Source: Eriocheir sinensis (lineage: Eukaryota > Arthropoda > Malacostraca > Decapoda > Varunidae). Taken from it: DNA of 64,000 nt. The position numbers were made by a program, and so were the translations under genes. Shown here piece by piece: positions 37,557 to 49,554 of this stretch; the first letter of the stretch is position 1, and every line of letters begins with the position of its first letter. The stretch is taken from the NCBI RefSeq assembly GCF_024679095.1, contig NC_066534.1, forward strand, positions 16,470,163-16,534,162. The letters run 5' to 3'. The notes beneath the pieces were generated by a model that was not told where the DNA came from, searched no databases, and was given only the letters and a program-made list of their open reading frames with translations.

Positions 37557-37850
37557 GTGAGAGGAGATAGAGGTATGTGTGGCAATAGGAAGTGAAGGAA
37601 CGAAGGTGGAGTTGTTAAAATGTTATAATAGCGACGGTGGCAGTGAGGGAAAGAGAGATATATGCTAGAAAGAGTCATGTGTAGGGAAATATATAAGAGA
37701 GCGTTGCAGGAGGAGATAGAGGCATGGGTAGGGATAGGAAGTGAAGGAATGAAGATGCAGTTAGTAAAAAGGTGTAATATAGACGATGGGAGTGAGGGAA
37801 AGAGAGATATATGCTAGAAAGAGTCATGTGTAGGAAAATTTATGAGAGGT
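37557..37850 (+). repeat. 149-bp tandem duplication
   Basis: GAGATAGAGG at 37564 and 37713. The copies share GAGGGAAAGAGAGATATATG and AGAAAGAGTCATGTGTAGG. Confidence 0.9.
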
Positions 37851-37934
37851 AGAGAGCGGGGATGGAGTGGGCTTGAAATTATAATGGTGATGTGGAAACG
37901 GTGGTGGCTGGTATATTGCAGTGAAAAACAACAA

Positions 37935-38340
37935 CACAGAACAGATGAGGATAGAGAAAAGGACAAGCGATAAATGGGTGCAGGGAGAGGAGTGAAGGTG
38001 GAGCGGGAGAAAAAATATATAGGCCTAGCTATACAAAAACTTCGACAGCCACACATAAAAAAACAACAACAGATGAGGATAAAGAAAAGGACAAGCGATT
38101 AGTGGATACAGAGAGAGAAGTGGAGGTGGAGCGGGAGAAAAAAATATATAGGCCTAGCTATACAAAAACTTCGACAGCCACACATAAAAATACAAAAAAA
38201 CAAAAAAAAAACAGAACAGATGAGGATAAAGAAAAGGACAATTGATTAGTGGATACAGAGAGAGAAGTGGAGGTGGAGCGGGAGAAAAAAAAATGACCTT
38301 ACAAAAATTCCACCAGCCACATAGATAAGAGAAGAACAGT
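37935..38340 (+). repeat. ~130-145-bp tandem repeat, three units
   Basis: GATGAGGATA starts at 37944, 38072 and 38219. Units share GGTGGAGCGGGAGAAAAAA and ATAGGCCTAGCTATAC. Confidence 0.9.
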
Positions 38341-38439
38341 TGTAATTTCAGAGGAATCTTGATCATTATGGAAGATAAGAGGGATGGATGGCGACAAGTT
38401 CTGGATACGAGTAGAGATTGATGAAGAAACGGAGCATGG

Positions 38440-39580
38440 TGCTACTGGTGATGGCCACAGATATACAGCACAAGCAGCCATACGAGAACAACAACAACAA
38501 CAAAAAAGGCGTTTGCAGAGGTAATCAAAATAAACGGAAACAAAAGTAGAGAGGAATGTAGGGATAAGCTTACAAGGGAGTGGATGGAAGACTAAAGAGA
38601 TGATGATGATATTTTTGACTATAAGAATACACCAACACTAGCCACACGAGGGTAACATAGACGCCTTGTTTGGAGAGGACTCTAGAGCTCAATGAAAAAA
38701 AAGGGATGATGGATAAGAATGAAGAGGAATGGATGGAGAGTTACAGAGAGACGATGATACAGGTTTTAGCCACAAGAGGAAAGAAATCATTGCAGAGGAA
38801 GAATAAAATGTAAACAAGAGAAGAGATGGATGAATAGAGAGATAATCTAAGCAAGTGGATAGAGTTAGAGAAAGATGATGATACAAGGTTTAGCAACAGA
38901 GGGAGGAGAGAGGAGCCATGTTAATTGAGGATGAATAAAAATGAAGAAAAACAAAAGAAGACAGATAAATGGATGAAAAAAAACAGGAACAAGTACACAG
39001 AGAGTTACAGAGAAACGATACTAAAGTTTTTGACCACTATGGGACAAGGAAAGAAGCCATGTTTGCAGAAGAATCAGCAGGCAATCAGCAGAAGAAGGCA
39101 AGCAGAGGAATCATCAAAATTCAGCAGGCAAAACAAAAGAGGGATGAAAGAATGAAAACAGAGAGGAGTGGATAGCGAGTTACAGAGAGATGGTGGTACA
39201 GCTTTTGGCTACAGAGGAGAGAGAGAGAGAGAGGATACATATTCACAAAAGAAGAATATAAAAGAACACGGAGATAAAAGATGAGGAATAAAGAGATGAT
39301 GATATAAAGCAGTGCAAAGAGGGATGATGATACAGGAATTGTCCACAGAGGGAGAGAGAGAGAGAAGACATATTAACAAAAGAAGAATATAAAAGAAAAC
39401 ACGGAGATAAAAGTTGAGGAATGAAACCATTATGGGACAAGAAAAATCGTCATGTTTGCAGGAAAAGAAATAGAAGATGAAGGGAAGGAGGAATGAAAAG
39501 ATGGCTAATATAAAGCATTGGATGGCGGTACAGGTTTTGGCCACAGAGGGAAGGGAGAGGATCGTGTTTGCAGAAGAGGA
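38440..39580 (+). repeat. Strongly decayed minisatellite
   Basis: Diverged copies of GTTTTGGCCACAGAGGGAAG, TACAGAGAGA.GATG and TTTGCAGAAGAA recur about every 110-190 bp (38763, 38885, 39022, 39200, 39333 and 39533). Confidence 0.7.
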
Positions 39581-39819
39581 GCCCAGATCAGCGGCGACGA
39601 AATAAGACAAACGAGACTTCAAAGGCGAGGGGACAGCGCCAACCTCAGCAGGACCGTCCCCGGGGCCTGATTGGACCGCGAGGGGCCTGTCCGTGTGTCC
39701 ATCTGTCTGTCTGTCTATGTATGTATGTCCTGTCTGTCTGTTTATCTGTGTTTCTGTTTGTCTGTGAAGTCCTCTCTACTGCTCTTTCCTCTTGTTTTCT
39801 TCTGTTTTGCTCTTATTCT

Positions 39820-40085
39820 CTTTTCTTCCAGTTCCGATCCGTTCTGTTCCTTGTTCTTCCTTTTTCCTTTCTTTTCCTTTTCTTTTCTTCTTTTTTTTTC
39901 TCTCTCATTCTCTTTTCTTTCAGTTCCGATCCGTTCTGTTCCTTGTTCTTCCTATTTACTTTCTTTTCCTTTTCTTTTCTTCTTTTTTTTCTCTCTCATT
40001 CTCTTTTCTTTCAGTGCCGATCCGTTCTGTTCCTTGTTCTTTCAGTTTCCTTTCCTCTCCTTTTCTTTCATCCCTTATCATCTCT
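39820..40085 (+). repeat. 92-bp tandem repeat, three units
   Basis: GTTCCGATCCGTTCTGTTCC at 39831 and 39923, with a one-base variant at 40014; the intervening DNA is pyrimidine-rich. Confidence 0.93.
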
Positions 40086-40214
40086 CCCCTCTTCTTCCTC
40101 CTCTTAGTTCTATTCTGTTGTTTTCCTATTCCTTCACTTTCCTTTCTTTTTCCTTTTCGTTTCCTTCCCCTCTCATCTTTTCCCTTCTCTTCCTTTCAAT
40201 TCCATAGTGATTTG

Positions 40215-40350
40215 TTTCCTATGCTTTTCTTTCCTTTCCTTTCCTTTCCTCTCCTCTCCTTTCCTTTCCTTTTCTTTCCTTTCCTTTCCTCTCCTTTCCT
40301 TTCCTTTCCTTTCCTTTCCTTTCCTTACCTTTCCTTCCCTCCCACTCTCA
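40215..40350. repeat. (CTTTC)n / TTTCC repeat
   Basis: TTTCC pentamers run with few interruptions for about 130 bp. Confidence 0.9.
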
Positions 40351-40730
40351 TCTCTTCCCTACTCTTCCCTTCAGCTAGATAGTGTTTTGCTCCCTTTCCT
40401 TCATCCTCCCTTTTCCTTCTTTTTCTTTACCCTTTCTTTTCCTTCTGTTTTTCGTTCTGCCTGTCTGTGTGTCTGTCAATGTCTCTCTCTCATTATCTCT
40501 TCCCCAATGTAATTATCTCTCATTCCTGTTTCATTTCTACATACCCTCCCCGTTCCCTCCCTCTCCTTCCCTCTCACCATTTTCAATCATCCCTTCCTTC
40601 ACATTCCTTGCCCTTTCAATCACTTCCCTTATTCCTTTTCATCCCACCCTGCGATTATACAAAACAGCAGCCTCCAATTACCTCCCCCTCTCTCTTTCTT
40701 AGGCAGACAGACAAAGAAAGACAGACATAG

Positions 40731-40810
40731 GAGCCGTAAGTAGCGTTTTTTTTCATTATTGTTTCTTTTTACGCCCTTGAACTGTCTCCTCTGCTGTAAA
40801 AAATATATAC
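40731..40810 (+). repeat. Dispersed ~80-bp repeat with GCCCTTGAACTGT core
   Basis: GTAAGTAGCG, T-run, CATTATTGTTTC, then GCCCTTGAACTGTCTCCTCT and TGTAAAAAA. Same architecture as 53310-53392. Confidence 0.75.
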
Positions 40811-40854
40811 AGACAGACAGATAAATACACACACACACACACACACACACACAG

Positions 40855-40964
40855 CGTCGTCACCGTGCGGAATCTATTTATAAGGACTTGTGTGACGTAA
40901 TGAGCGGCCGAGATTTCTGGTGTGGCGCCGAGCGAGACAAAACAACGAGTAATTGGACCCCCTG

Positions 40965-40965
<1 letters not shown>
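40855..40965. promoter_or_regulatory. Candidate regulatory island with TGACGTAA and TATAAG
   Basis: Unique sequence between two microsatellites contains TTTATAAGGAC followed by GTGTGACGTAATG (a CRE-like core). No transcript or reading frame can be assigned to it. Confidence 0.25.

Positions 40966-41033
<68 letters not shown>
40966..41033. repeat. (GT)n microsatellite
   Basis: About 68 bp of GT followed by T10. Confidence 0.97.
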
Positions 41034-41034
<1 letters not shown>

Positions 41035-41144
41035 TTTTTTTTTTTTAAGGGGGGAGGAAGAGGATGAGAAGAAGGGGAGAGGTATATTTTTGGGGACATC
41101 AGATGATTGTGGCTATTAGGCCAGGGAGGGAAAGGAGTAGAAGA

Positions 41145-41345
41145 AAAGGAGGAGCAGGAGGAGGAAGAAGATGAGGAGGAGGAGGAAGAGGAGGAGGAGA
41201 AGGAGGAAGAGGAGGAGAGTCAGTCATGTATACGGGACAGTAGATGGGCGTTGAATAGGTGGGAAGGGGTAATCTCTCTATCTGTCTATCTATCTATCTA
41301 TCTATCTACCTATCCATCTATCCACATATCTACCTTTCTATCTAT
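41145..41345. repeat. (GGA)n and (TATC)n repeats
   Basis: Imperfect GGA/GAA repeats at 41145-41220 and TATC repeats at 41276-41345. Confidence 0.9.
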
Positions 41346-41429
41346 CCCCCCTCTCTCCCTCCCTTCGTGAATTGAAAGGTAACCACGAGCAGGCAGTTCC
41401 GGCGTGAGAACTGGGTAGCCTGAAGCGAC

Positions 41430-41825
41430 GAAAGGCTAGATGGGTAGCTGGCTGGGAGGCTGAGTGGCTGGCTGGGTGAGTTACTGGGTGGCTTGCTGGG
41501 TGACTGGCTGGGTGGGTGCGTAGCTGGGTGGATGAATGAGAGAGCGAGGGTTAGTGGCTGGCTGGGTGAGTTACTGGGTGGCTTGCTGGGTGACTGGCCG
41601 CGTGGGTGAGTAGTTGGGTGGGTGAGTGAGATGTAGGGTGATGGCTGCGTGGCTTAGTGAGTGGCTGGGTGACTAGGTGAGTGGCTGGGTGAGTAGCTGG
41701 GTGGGTGAGTGAGATATAGGATGGTGGCTGGGTGGTAGAGTGAGTGGATGGGTGACTGGCTGGGTGACTGGGTGACTGAATAAGCGAGTGGCTGGGTGTG
41801 TGGCTGGGTGCTAGGTGGGACGCCA
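41430..41825. repeat. GGCTGGGTGA-type minisatellite
   Basis: GGCTGGGTGAGT, GGGTGACTGGCT and related 10-14 bp words fill ~400 bp. A larger repeat (TGGCTGGGTGAGTTACTGGG) occurs at about 41468 and 41554. Confidence 0.9.
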
Positions 41826-41997
41826 ATACCCAGTGACCAGTTGAGGGAAAGGAAAACAAGCGCCGCTTTTAAAGGTAGTTACGTATGCATTCACCGATAA
41901 CTGCTACACGGAGACAGGCAAAGAGGCGGACAGACAGACAGACAGACAGATGAATACACACGCATATATTCGCATAACCGCTGATGTATATGCTCTC

Positions 41998-42002
<5 letters not shown>

Positions 42003-42043
<41 letters not shown>

Positions 42044-42136
42044 ATCTATCTATCTATCTGTCTATCTATTTTGGAATATACGACAGCTACACATATAGAC
42101 AGATAGACAAACAGACAGACAAGACAGATTAGCGGA

Positions 42137-42229
<93 letters not shown>

Positions 42230-42308
42230 TGTCTGTGAATATGCGAAAACTACACAGACAGACAGACAGACAGACTCACTATCTCTTTTTTTCTTTCTCT
42301 CTCCTTGT

Positions 42309-42347
<39 letters not shown>

Positions 42348-42348
42348 A
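42003..42348. repeat. Cluster of (CT)n, (TATC)n, (GACA)n and (CTTT)n
   Basis: CT at 42003-42041, TATC to 42070, CT at 42142-42225, GACA at 42257-42275 and CTTT at 42309-42348. Confidence 0.95.
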
Positions 42349-42589
42349 TCTCCAACTCAGTCACTTTATCTATTTCATGTAACTAAAAAAATACTGCAAT
42401 AAATAACAAGAACAATAAAAAGCAAACAAAAAAAAAAGCTTAATTAACTAAACTTAATCCTTCACCTGACCTCATTCTTCATGGAAAAGGTTAATAAGGT
42501 AGCTGACCCGATCTCACGTGACCAGTTCCACCTGCCTTGACCTCACCTGTGCTACTAACGAATGGCAGGAGAAGGGCGTTGGCTGGACT

Positions 42590-43310
42590 CATGGAAGGCA
42601 GAGGGGGAGGGCGGAAGAAAGGGGGGAGGAGGGAGGGAGGGAGGACTAATATACGGATGGAAAGAGGAAGGGAGGAAATGAGAATGATAGGGAAGAGTGA
42701 CAGACTAGAGGGAAGGATGGATGGAAGGGAGAAAGGGGGAATAAGCGAGACGGATAGAACGAGGAAGAGAGAATGAAAGATGATAGTGGAGAAATTGATG
42801 GTTTTGGTTGAAAGAATGGAAGAGGAGGAAAGGACGGAGGGAAGGAAGGGGAAATATGAGAAACGGATGGAAAGAGGAAGTGGGAAATAAGAATGATGGA
42901 GAATAATGACAAAATAAAGGTATGGAAGGAAGGGAGGAAGGAGAAATAAGAGAGATGGACGGAAAAAGGAAGAGAAAAACTGAGAGATGATGGAGAAGAA
43001 TGAGGTAACAAAAACGTTGATGGGTGACAGTTGAAGGAATGGAAGACGAAGGGAAGGAAGGAAGGAAAAAAAGAAAGGAAGGAAGAAAGGAGAAATACGA
43101 GTGAAAGATGGAATGAGGAAGAGAGAAAATGAGAGATGATAAAAAAGAATGAGAATAAAAACGTTGATGGGTGACAGGTGAAGGAATGAAAGACGAAGGG
43201 AAGGAAGAAAAGAAGAAAGGGAGGGAGAAAATAAAGAATAAATACGAGAAACAAACATAAAGAGAAAAGCGAGAAAATTAAATGAGAGAAAAAACTCGAA
43301 TGCAATGATA
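42590..43310. repeat. Polypurine tract with decayed ~115-bp repeats
   Basis: A/G-rich on the + strand. GTTGATGGGTGACAG.TGAAGGAATG occurs at about 43014 and 43164, and GAATGA.AGATGATGGAGAA-like words recur. Confidence 0.8.
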
Positions 43311-43620
43311 AAGCGTAGAAGATCGAGCGTTTGTTAAAGAAATAAGAAAAAGATAATGAAAATAAAATAAAAAATGAACAGAGTGAAATGAAGTAGGAGG
43401 CGATAGAGGAGGGATAGAGATGAGTGAGGAACGTTTACTTAAGGTTACACTCAGATCATTATAACACTAAGCGGAGGGAGGAGAGCAAGGAAGGAAGGAA
43501 GGAACGATGAAAATGAGACGAACGGGGAAAGCGAAGAATTAGGAGTCGATAGAGAAAGAGGAATGAGGAATATTAGAGAAGGGGGAAGAAAATGAAGGAG
43601 AGAGAAGTGATGTATACAAA

Positions 43621-43623
<3 letters not shown>

Positions 43624-43668
<45 letters not shown>
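43624..43668. repeat. (CT)n microsatellite
   Basis: About 45 bp of CT. Confidence 0.97.
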
Positions 43669-43670
<2 letters not shown>

Positions 43671-43904
43671 ACGGAACAGAAGAATGATGATTATATATTG
43701 AAAAAAGGAAGGTGAGGAACAGAGGGACGATACAGACACATTCTTTAATTCTCTGTCTCTCTACCTGTCTATCTCTCTATCTATCTATACACCTTTCCTG
43801 CCAATCACACACAAAAAAAGGTGATTATGGGAGAGGAGTCTTTGCGTATATGATAGAGTAATTGAATGTGATGGTTAATACCCGTAGACTTTCACATCAC
43901 TCGA

Positions 43905-44210
43905 CCAAGCCTAACCTTACCTAACCTTACCTTACCTTACCTTACCTCACCTCAACTTACCTTTCCTCATCTTATATCACCTTACCTTACTTTACCTTAC
44001 CTTACCTAACCTAACCTAATCTAACCTAATCTTACCTAACTTTACCTTACCTAACCTTACCTTACCTTACCTTACCTAACCTAACCTAACCTAACCTAAC
44101 CTACCCTTACCTAACCTTACCTTACCTCACCTCACCTCAACTAACCATGTCTCATCTTATATCACCTTACTTTACCTTACCTTACCTATCCTAACTTAAC
44201 CTACCCTAAA
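43905..44210 (-). repeat. Interstitial telomere-like repeat block (CCTAA/CCTTA)
   Basis: About 300 bp of pentamers CCTTA, CCTAA and CCTCA. The purest run is six CCTAA units at 44075-44102. The complement, TTAGG, is the ancestral arthropod telomere repeat (known), with the G-strand on the minus strand here. The heavy admixture of CCTTA shows that it is not a functional telomere. Confidence 0.85.
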
Positions 44211-44576
44211 GCGCTACACGGGGAAAAAAGGGTTAGGAGTACGATAGTGTTTTCAGTTCTTGCATAGTGGATGGGGACACGTTATACGGAAATATCTTGT
44301 CCTCACCTAATCTTGCGTCACTCACGGAAGGCAAGATATGTGGTGGTGTCTGGCGGCTAACTTATATTTATAGTAATGCTCACTGTTTGCTGGGTTTAAG
44401 GAAGAGTTGCTTTGTGTAGGCAGAAAAGAGCCCCATGAAAAGTACATTCCTGCATTGCTGAGAGACAGACAGATAGACAGATAGATAGATATAGATAGAT
44501 AGATAGATAGGTATATAGATTGATGAAGAAAAGATGAAACTAAATATTAACTGTGAACATACAAAGACCTTACCCC

Positions 44577-44578
<2 letters not shown>

Positions 44579-44619
<41 letters not shown>
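44579..44619. repeat. (CA)n microsatellite
   Basis: About 40 bp of CA. Confidence 0.97.
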
Positions 44620-44620
<1 letters not shown>

Positions 44621-44820
44621 TATCAATGTGTACTTTGATTGGAAGAGTTTAATACATCAAACAGAGCCTGTGGGGGGTGAGGGGTGGGGGGAGGGAGGGA
44701 GGGAGAGAGAGAAAGAAGGAGAGGGAGGGAGGGAGGGGCCTACGGGAGTTTAGCTATTGGAGGAAAGATCAAAAGCACCCTCCCTTTCCCTCCCTTGAAC
44801 TTTCCTCCCTCCCTCTCTTC

Positions 44821-44920
<100 letters not shown>

Positions 44921-44939
44921 ATCATCTGTTTATTTTCCG

Positions 44940-46300
44940 CCTTTTTGTTTTCTTTCTTTTTCTTTCCTTTCCTTCCTGTCTACTCCTTTTCTTGCAATAT
45001 TTCTTCTTATTTCCGTTCCCTTCTTTTCCCTTTCCATCCACATTTCTCCATTTTCTATCTCTCTCTTCCTTTCCTTCCCTCCTTTTCCCTTGTCTTCCCT
45101 TTCTTTCCTTCCTTTCCTTCCCTGCGTCTCTCTCCTCTTCCTTTCCTCTCTTTCTTTTCTCTTTCCTTCCCTTTCTCTACCTAAATCTTTCTCTTTCACC
45201 TTTTTTTCCTTTCCTTCCCTTCCTTTCCTTTCCTTCCCTTCCTTTCCCTCTTTCTCTTTTTTTTATTTTCCCTTCATTCTTAATCCCTATCATTATCAAC
45301 GCACTTTGTATCTTCCCTTCCCTGTAATTATCTCCCTTCAGTGTCCTCCTCCTCCCTTCCTCTCTTCCTCCCTCTCTTCCCCCCTCTTCCTATAATGCCC
45401 TCGATTCAATATTCTTTCAATCCAGTTTCACGATTATTTCTAACACATTTTTTTTATTCATTGTTTTGTCTTTTTTTTTTTTATTCCTCTCGAACGGGCT
45501 AGTTTTTTTTTCTTTCCTGTACGTGACCTCCTTACTTTTTTTTTTGTTCCTATTTGATTTTTTTTCTGATGTCTCTGTTTATCGATTATTAAGCTTTTTT
45601 TTTTTTAACTTTGTTCTGTATTTTTTTTTTTGGTTTTGAGCTTTGTAAAAATTTCCTCTTCTTTTTTTTCCTATTTTCTTTTGGTCTTCGTGTCCTTCAT
45701 TGTCCTCCTCTCTTCCCCTCTCTTCCTTTCCCCTCATCCTCCTTCTTCCAAATTTCCTCTTTTTCTTTATTTTTTTCATATTTTCCTTTGCTTTTCGTGT
45801 CCTTCATTGTCCTCCTCCCTTCCACCTCTTTTCACTTCCCCTTTTCCCCTTCTATCCTCCTCTCTCTTCCTTTTCTTCTCTTATTTCCTCTTCTTCCTCT
45901 TTCCATTTATTTCCTCTTCTTTAACTTTTTTTCCTGGTGTCATTTTTTCCTACTTTCCTCCGTGTTTTTATTTATTTATTAACGTCTCTATTTTCTGCTA
46001 TTTACCCTTTTTTGCTCCTCCTTGTATTTCCCATTCTTTTGATTCCTTTCACCAATTTCCTTTTTATCCATTCACTGCATTTCCTTTTTTTTCACTTTTT
46101 ATTACCTCATTTTTTTCATCTCGCTGCATTTCCTATATTTTCTTTTCATCTTTTTTTGCCTCATTTTTTCACCTCGCTGCTTTTTCCTATTTTTTCCCGC
46201 TTTTACCTTTACCATATTTTCCCCTGCTGCATTTTCCTTTTTTTTTGGCGTTTTTTTTCCATCGCTTTCCCCACGCCGCATTTCCTAAAATTTCCGTGTG
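44940..46300. repeat. T-rich polypyrimidine tract
   Basis: C/T-rich becoming strongly T-rich. A ~125-bp unit (TTTTCTTT..TTCGTGTCCTTCATTGTCCTC) recurs at about 45670 and 45785. Confidence 0.8.
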
Positions 46301-47210
46301 TTTTAGTTTTGTTCATCCCGCATCGTATGACCTTGCCGCCTTGACCGTCTGTTCGTCTGTCCGTCTGTCTGTCTGTCTGTCTATCTGTCTGTCTGTCTAT
46401 CTATCTGTCTGTCTGTGCGTCCATGTGTTCGTCTGTCTGTCTTTCTGTCTGTGTGTTCGTGTGTTTGTTTACTTTTCTTCCTCTTTCCCGTTTAGTTTCT
46501 CACTTTGCTAAATTTTCTTTTTTTTTAGGCTTTTCACCCATTTTCCCTCCTCGCTGCATTTTCTTTTTCTTTTCTTTATTTCTTTTCATCACTTTTTTTT
46601 CCATAGCTGCATTTCCTAATATTCTTTTCCGTGTGTGTTTTGTCCCTCCCGGCTTCATATGACCTTCCCGTGACTGTGTGTTCGTTCGTCCGTGTGTCTG
46701 TGTGTCCGTCTGTCCATCTGCGACCCTCTGCCTGTGTTTGTCCGTCTGTGCGTCCGTCTGTTTTTTTTTTAACCTTTTTCCCTTTGCTAATTCTTTTATT
46801 TTTGCTTTTTAACTTTTTTTCAGTTGGTTTCATTTTCATTTTTTCTCTTTTTATTTTTTTCCTTCGCTCCATTTCCTACTTTTTTTTTTCGTGAGTGTTT
46901 GGTTCGTACCTGCATCATATGACCTTGCCGCCGTGACCGTCTGTTCGCCTGTCTGTCTGTCTGTCTGTCTCTCCTTTTATGCTCTTTTTCCCTTTTTTTA
47001 TCCCCTGCCATTTTTTTTTTAACCTCCTTTTCCTAAGTACACTTACATTTTTTTCTGCTATCTTTTTTTCCTACGCATTATTTTCTTTTTTTTTTGTTCG
47101 TGCGTTTAATCTGTCTGTCCATCTGTATTTGCGTCCATCTGTGCGTTCGTCTGTGTGTGCATCTATCTGCCTGTCTGTCAGTGTGTTCGTCCGTGTGTTC
47201 GGCGGGCAAT
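46110..47210 (+). repeat. ~260-330-bp tandem repeat with GTCTGTCC tails
   Basis: CGTATGACCTTGCCGCC (46324) has related copies TCATATGACCTTCCCG (46655) and CATATGACCTTGCCGCC (46916), each followed by GTCTGTTCG and (GTCT)n. TTTTT-rich CGCTGCATTT words precede each one. Confidence 0.8.
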
Positions 47211-47267
47211 AAAGTTAACGCGCTCTTCACACCCCTTGTCCTTCGTGACCAGGGCCTCTATTGGCGC

Positions 47268-47540
47268 CCCTGGTGGTGGTGGTGGTGGTGGTGGTGGTGT
47301 GGTTTTGCCTTTTATTCCATTTATTGCTTCACACGGGTATATAAGCACACGGGGCATCGGACACTCGCTTTCTATCTTTCTTTCTCTCTTTCTCTCTTTA
47401 ATTTTCCATCTGTCTATCTCTTTATCTATCTATCTGTCTATCTATCTATCTATCTGTCTATCTCTATCTATATTCATCTATATGTCTATCTATCTATCAA
47501 TCAATCTATTTATCTATCTATCTATCTCTATCTATCTATA
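47268..47540. repeat. (GGT)n and (TATC)n microsatellites
   Basis: GGT at 47270-47300 and TATC/TCTA repeats at 47410-47540. Confidence 0.93.
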
Positions 47541-48500
47541 TCACACAATCAATAACGTTCTCTTTCGTGTTTCATTGTTACGACACCAGTATGATTTTCT
47601 ATATTATTGAAGTTAAGTACGCCCTGCATTTTATCTCTTATCTATCTGTCCCTCTTCTTTATCTCTCTTATCTCTTTCACTCACACACACACACACACGC
47701 ACACACACACACCAAGTTCTAATTCGTGTTTTATTGCAGAGTCATAAATAGTTTTCGTATTAGATTCTATATCATTTTAGTTAAGAACGTAGTGTCTTAT
47801 CTCTTATCTGTCTATTTCTTCTATGTTTTTCGTATTTTTTTCCCCTCTGATGCGTTATCGTACCGTGAATGGCCTGATTGATGCCTCGGCTGCTACCATC
47901 TATCTCTGTCTACCTTCCTCCGGCGGCCTCAATATGTGACTGGCCTACGCGCGCCCTCCTAAAACCACCAACGGACGGACTCTCGCGGGCACGGAGGCGT
48001 TGGGGGGAGAGAAATGACTTTACGGGGAGCCAGACTGCAGCGTTGAGCCCCCAACCAGTCAGCTCCCCAGCCAGTCCGCCAGCCAGCCCAGCAGCCTCCT
48101 CATTACCGCGTCGGCTCGTGACCTGACTCCCTCACACACAGACAGACAGACAGGCAGACACACACACTCATACCTACCCTCCCTCTCCCCTAACACATAT
48201 CTCCGTCCTCCCTCCCTCCTTTCCCTCTCTCCTTTTTCTCCCGTCTAGTAATAATAACATGTGGAAATAGTGAGGAAATAAAGTTAGTTTTTCGTTTTCT
48301 ACTCCAGACAGAGACAGACAAATAGACTGACAAAGACAGTTACATATATACGCTAAGTTATTCGAAGGCGGGGGATAATATTAAAGAAAAAAAGAGGAAC
48401 AGTGCTTAGTTATGTGATGAAATTATGTCTGACTATGATAATGATGATGAAAGTAAAGATATTGATGGTGATACTGCTTAGAATAATGATGGTGACGATG
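47541..48500. other. Gene-free stretch, mostly unique
   Basis: Short CA at 47680-47712 and GACA near 48140. The part 47860-48130 is GC-balanced; an 82-codon frame there has no recognisable motif. Confidence 0.5.
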
Positions 48501-48506
48501 GTACTG

Positions 48507-48718
48507 TTAACCCGTCCGCTGCGATTGGCACGGATTTGGCTTACACTGGTAGCCTGGTAGCATATAGTCCCAGGTCTTTCTCTGTCTCTGTGGTTTAAAT
48601 CCCCTACCAATGTACATGACTTCACATTTTTCTTCCTTGAATTGTAGCAGCCACTTTTTGTTCCATTCCTGTAGCTTGGTAATGTCTTCTTGTAGGAAAT
48701 CCACACTGAAGGGGTTAA
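48507..48718 (-). mobile_element. TTAA-flanked short element carrying an RT fragment (copy 1)
   Basis: TTAA lies at both ends (48507-48510 and 48715-48718), with CCCGTCCGCTGCGATTGG at one end and, on the other strand, CCCCTTCAGTGTGGATTT at the other. The minus strand encodes WNKKWLLQFKEEKCEVMYIG, a piece of a jockey/CR1-type reverse transcriptase downstream of its catalytic core. Copy 2 at 61873-62121 has the same two ends and the same internal fragment. TTAA target sites and CCC-starting ends are typical of piggyBac-type elements (known); classification is inference. Confidence 0.6.
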
Positions 48719-49029
48719 TTAATGATGATGAAGATGGTATAGAGATGATGCATATGAGCTCCGTCACACATTCTTTATCTCTCATAGGAATCATACCCTG
48801 AGTCGCTCCAATTGTACCCTATCTCAAGTGAATGGATTCGAGTCTCCCCTCACAGGTTCCAATCTCCCACAGGACATAGATCAAGGGTCTCTCCAAAGGA
48901 TCCCAGAGAGGAGGGAGAAGGGATCCAGTACCTTCCGAAGATCAAGGACAAAGGGGTGTGGAAGGGTGGAAGCATGGAAGTGGTGGAGGAAGGAGCGTAG
49001 GATACATTATGAAGGAATCCCTCTGTGTG

Positions 49030-49325
49030 TATCCTATAGTGGTGGTGGTGGTGGTGGAGGGAACATAATTAAACCTCTTATAAGGAACAGATACACAAAT
49101 TAACGCCCTTGAGATTCTAAAAGACAGGTGGAGAAGTGAACGTGTCTGTGGAGGTGGTGGTGGTGGTCGTGGTGGTGGTGGAGGTGGTGAAAGGTGGTAA
49201 AAGGACCATCAAATAACTTCTCATAATAAACAGACACAGGATATCACGCCCTTGAGGATTCTATAGTGAGATCCTTGAAGACAGGTGGAGAAGTGGGCGT
49301 GTCCGAGGAGGTGGTGGTGGTGGTG
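49030..49325 (+). repeat. ~140-bp duplication around GGT repeats
   Basis: ACGCCCTTGAG..ATTCTA and AGACAGGTGGAGAAGTG are shared by copies at about 49102 and 49248, each followed by a GGAGGTGGTGGTGG run. Confidence 0.8.
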
Positions 49326-49540
49326 TTGGTGGAAGTGTGGTATTGGTGGTGGTGGTATTGGTGGAGGTGGTGGTGGTATTGGTGGTGGAAGTGGTATTAA
49401 TGGTGGTATTGGTGATGGTGGTATTGGTAGCAGTGGTGGTATTGGTGGAAGTGTGGTATTGGAAGTGGTGGTATTGGAAGTGGTGGTATTGGTGGTGGTG
49501 GAGGCAGTGGTGGTATTGGTGGTGGTGGTGGTGAAGGGAA
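49303..49540. repeat. (GGT)n / GGTGGTATT minisatellite
   Basis: GGT triplets interspersed with GTATTGGT give 9-24-bp higher-order units; it reads as GGIGGG in one frame and is not a gene. Confidence 0.93.
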
Positions 49541-49554
49541 CATTCCGTCAGAAA

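Noticed and set aside
47878..48126. 82-codon GC-balanced frame as a candidate exon
   Set aside because: Ends in P/A/S low complexity; no clear splice sites or recognisable motif.
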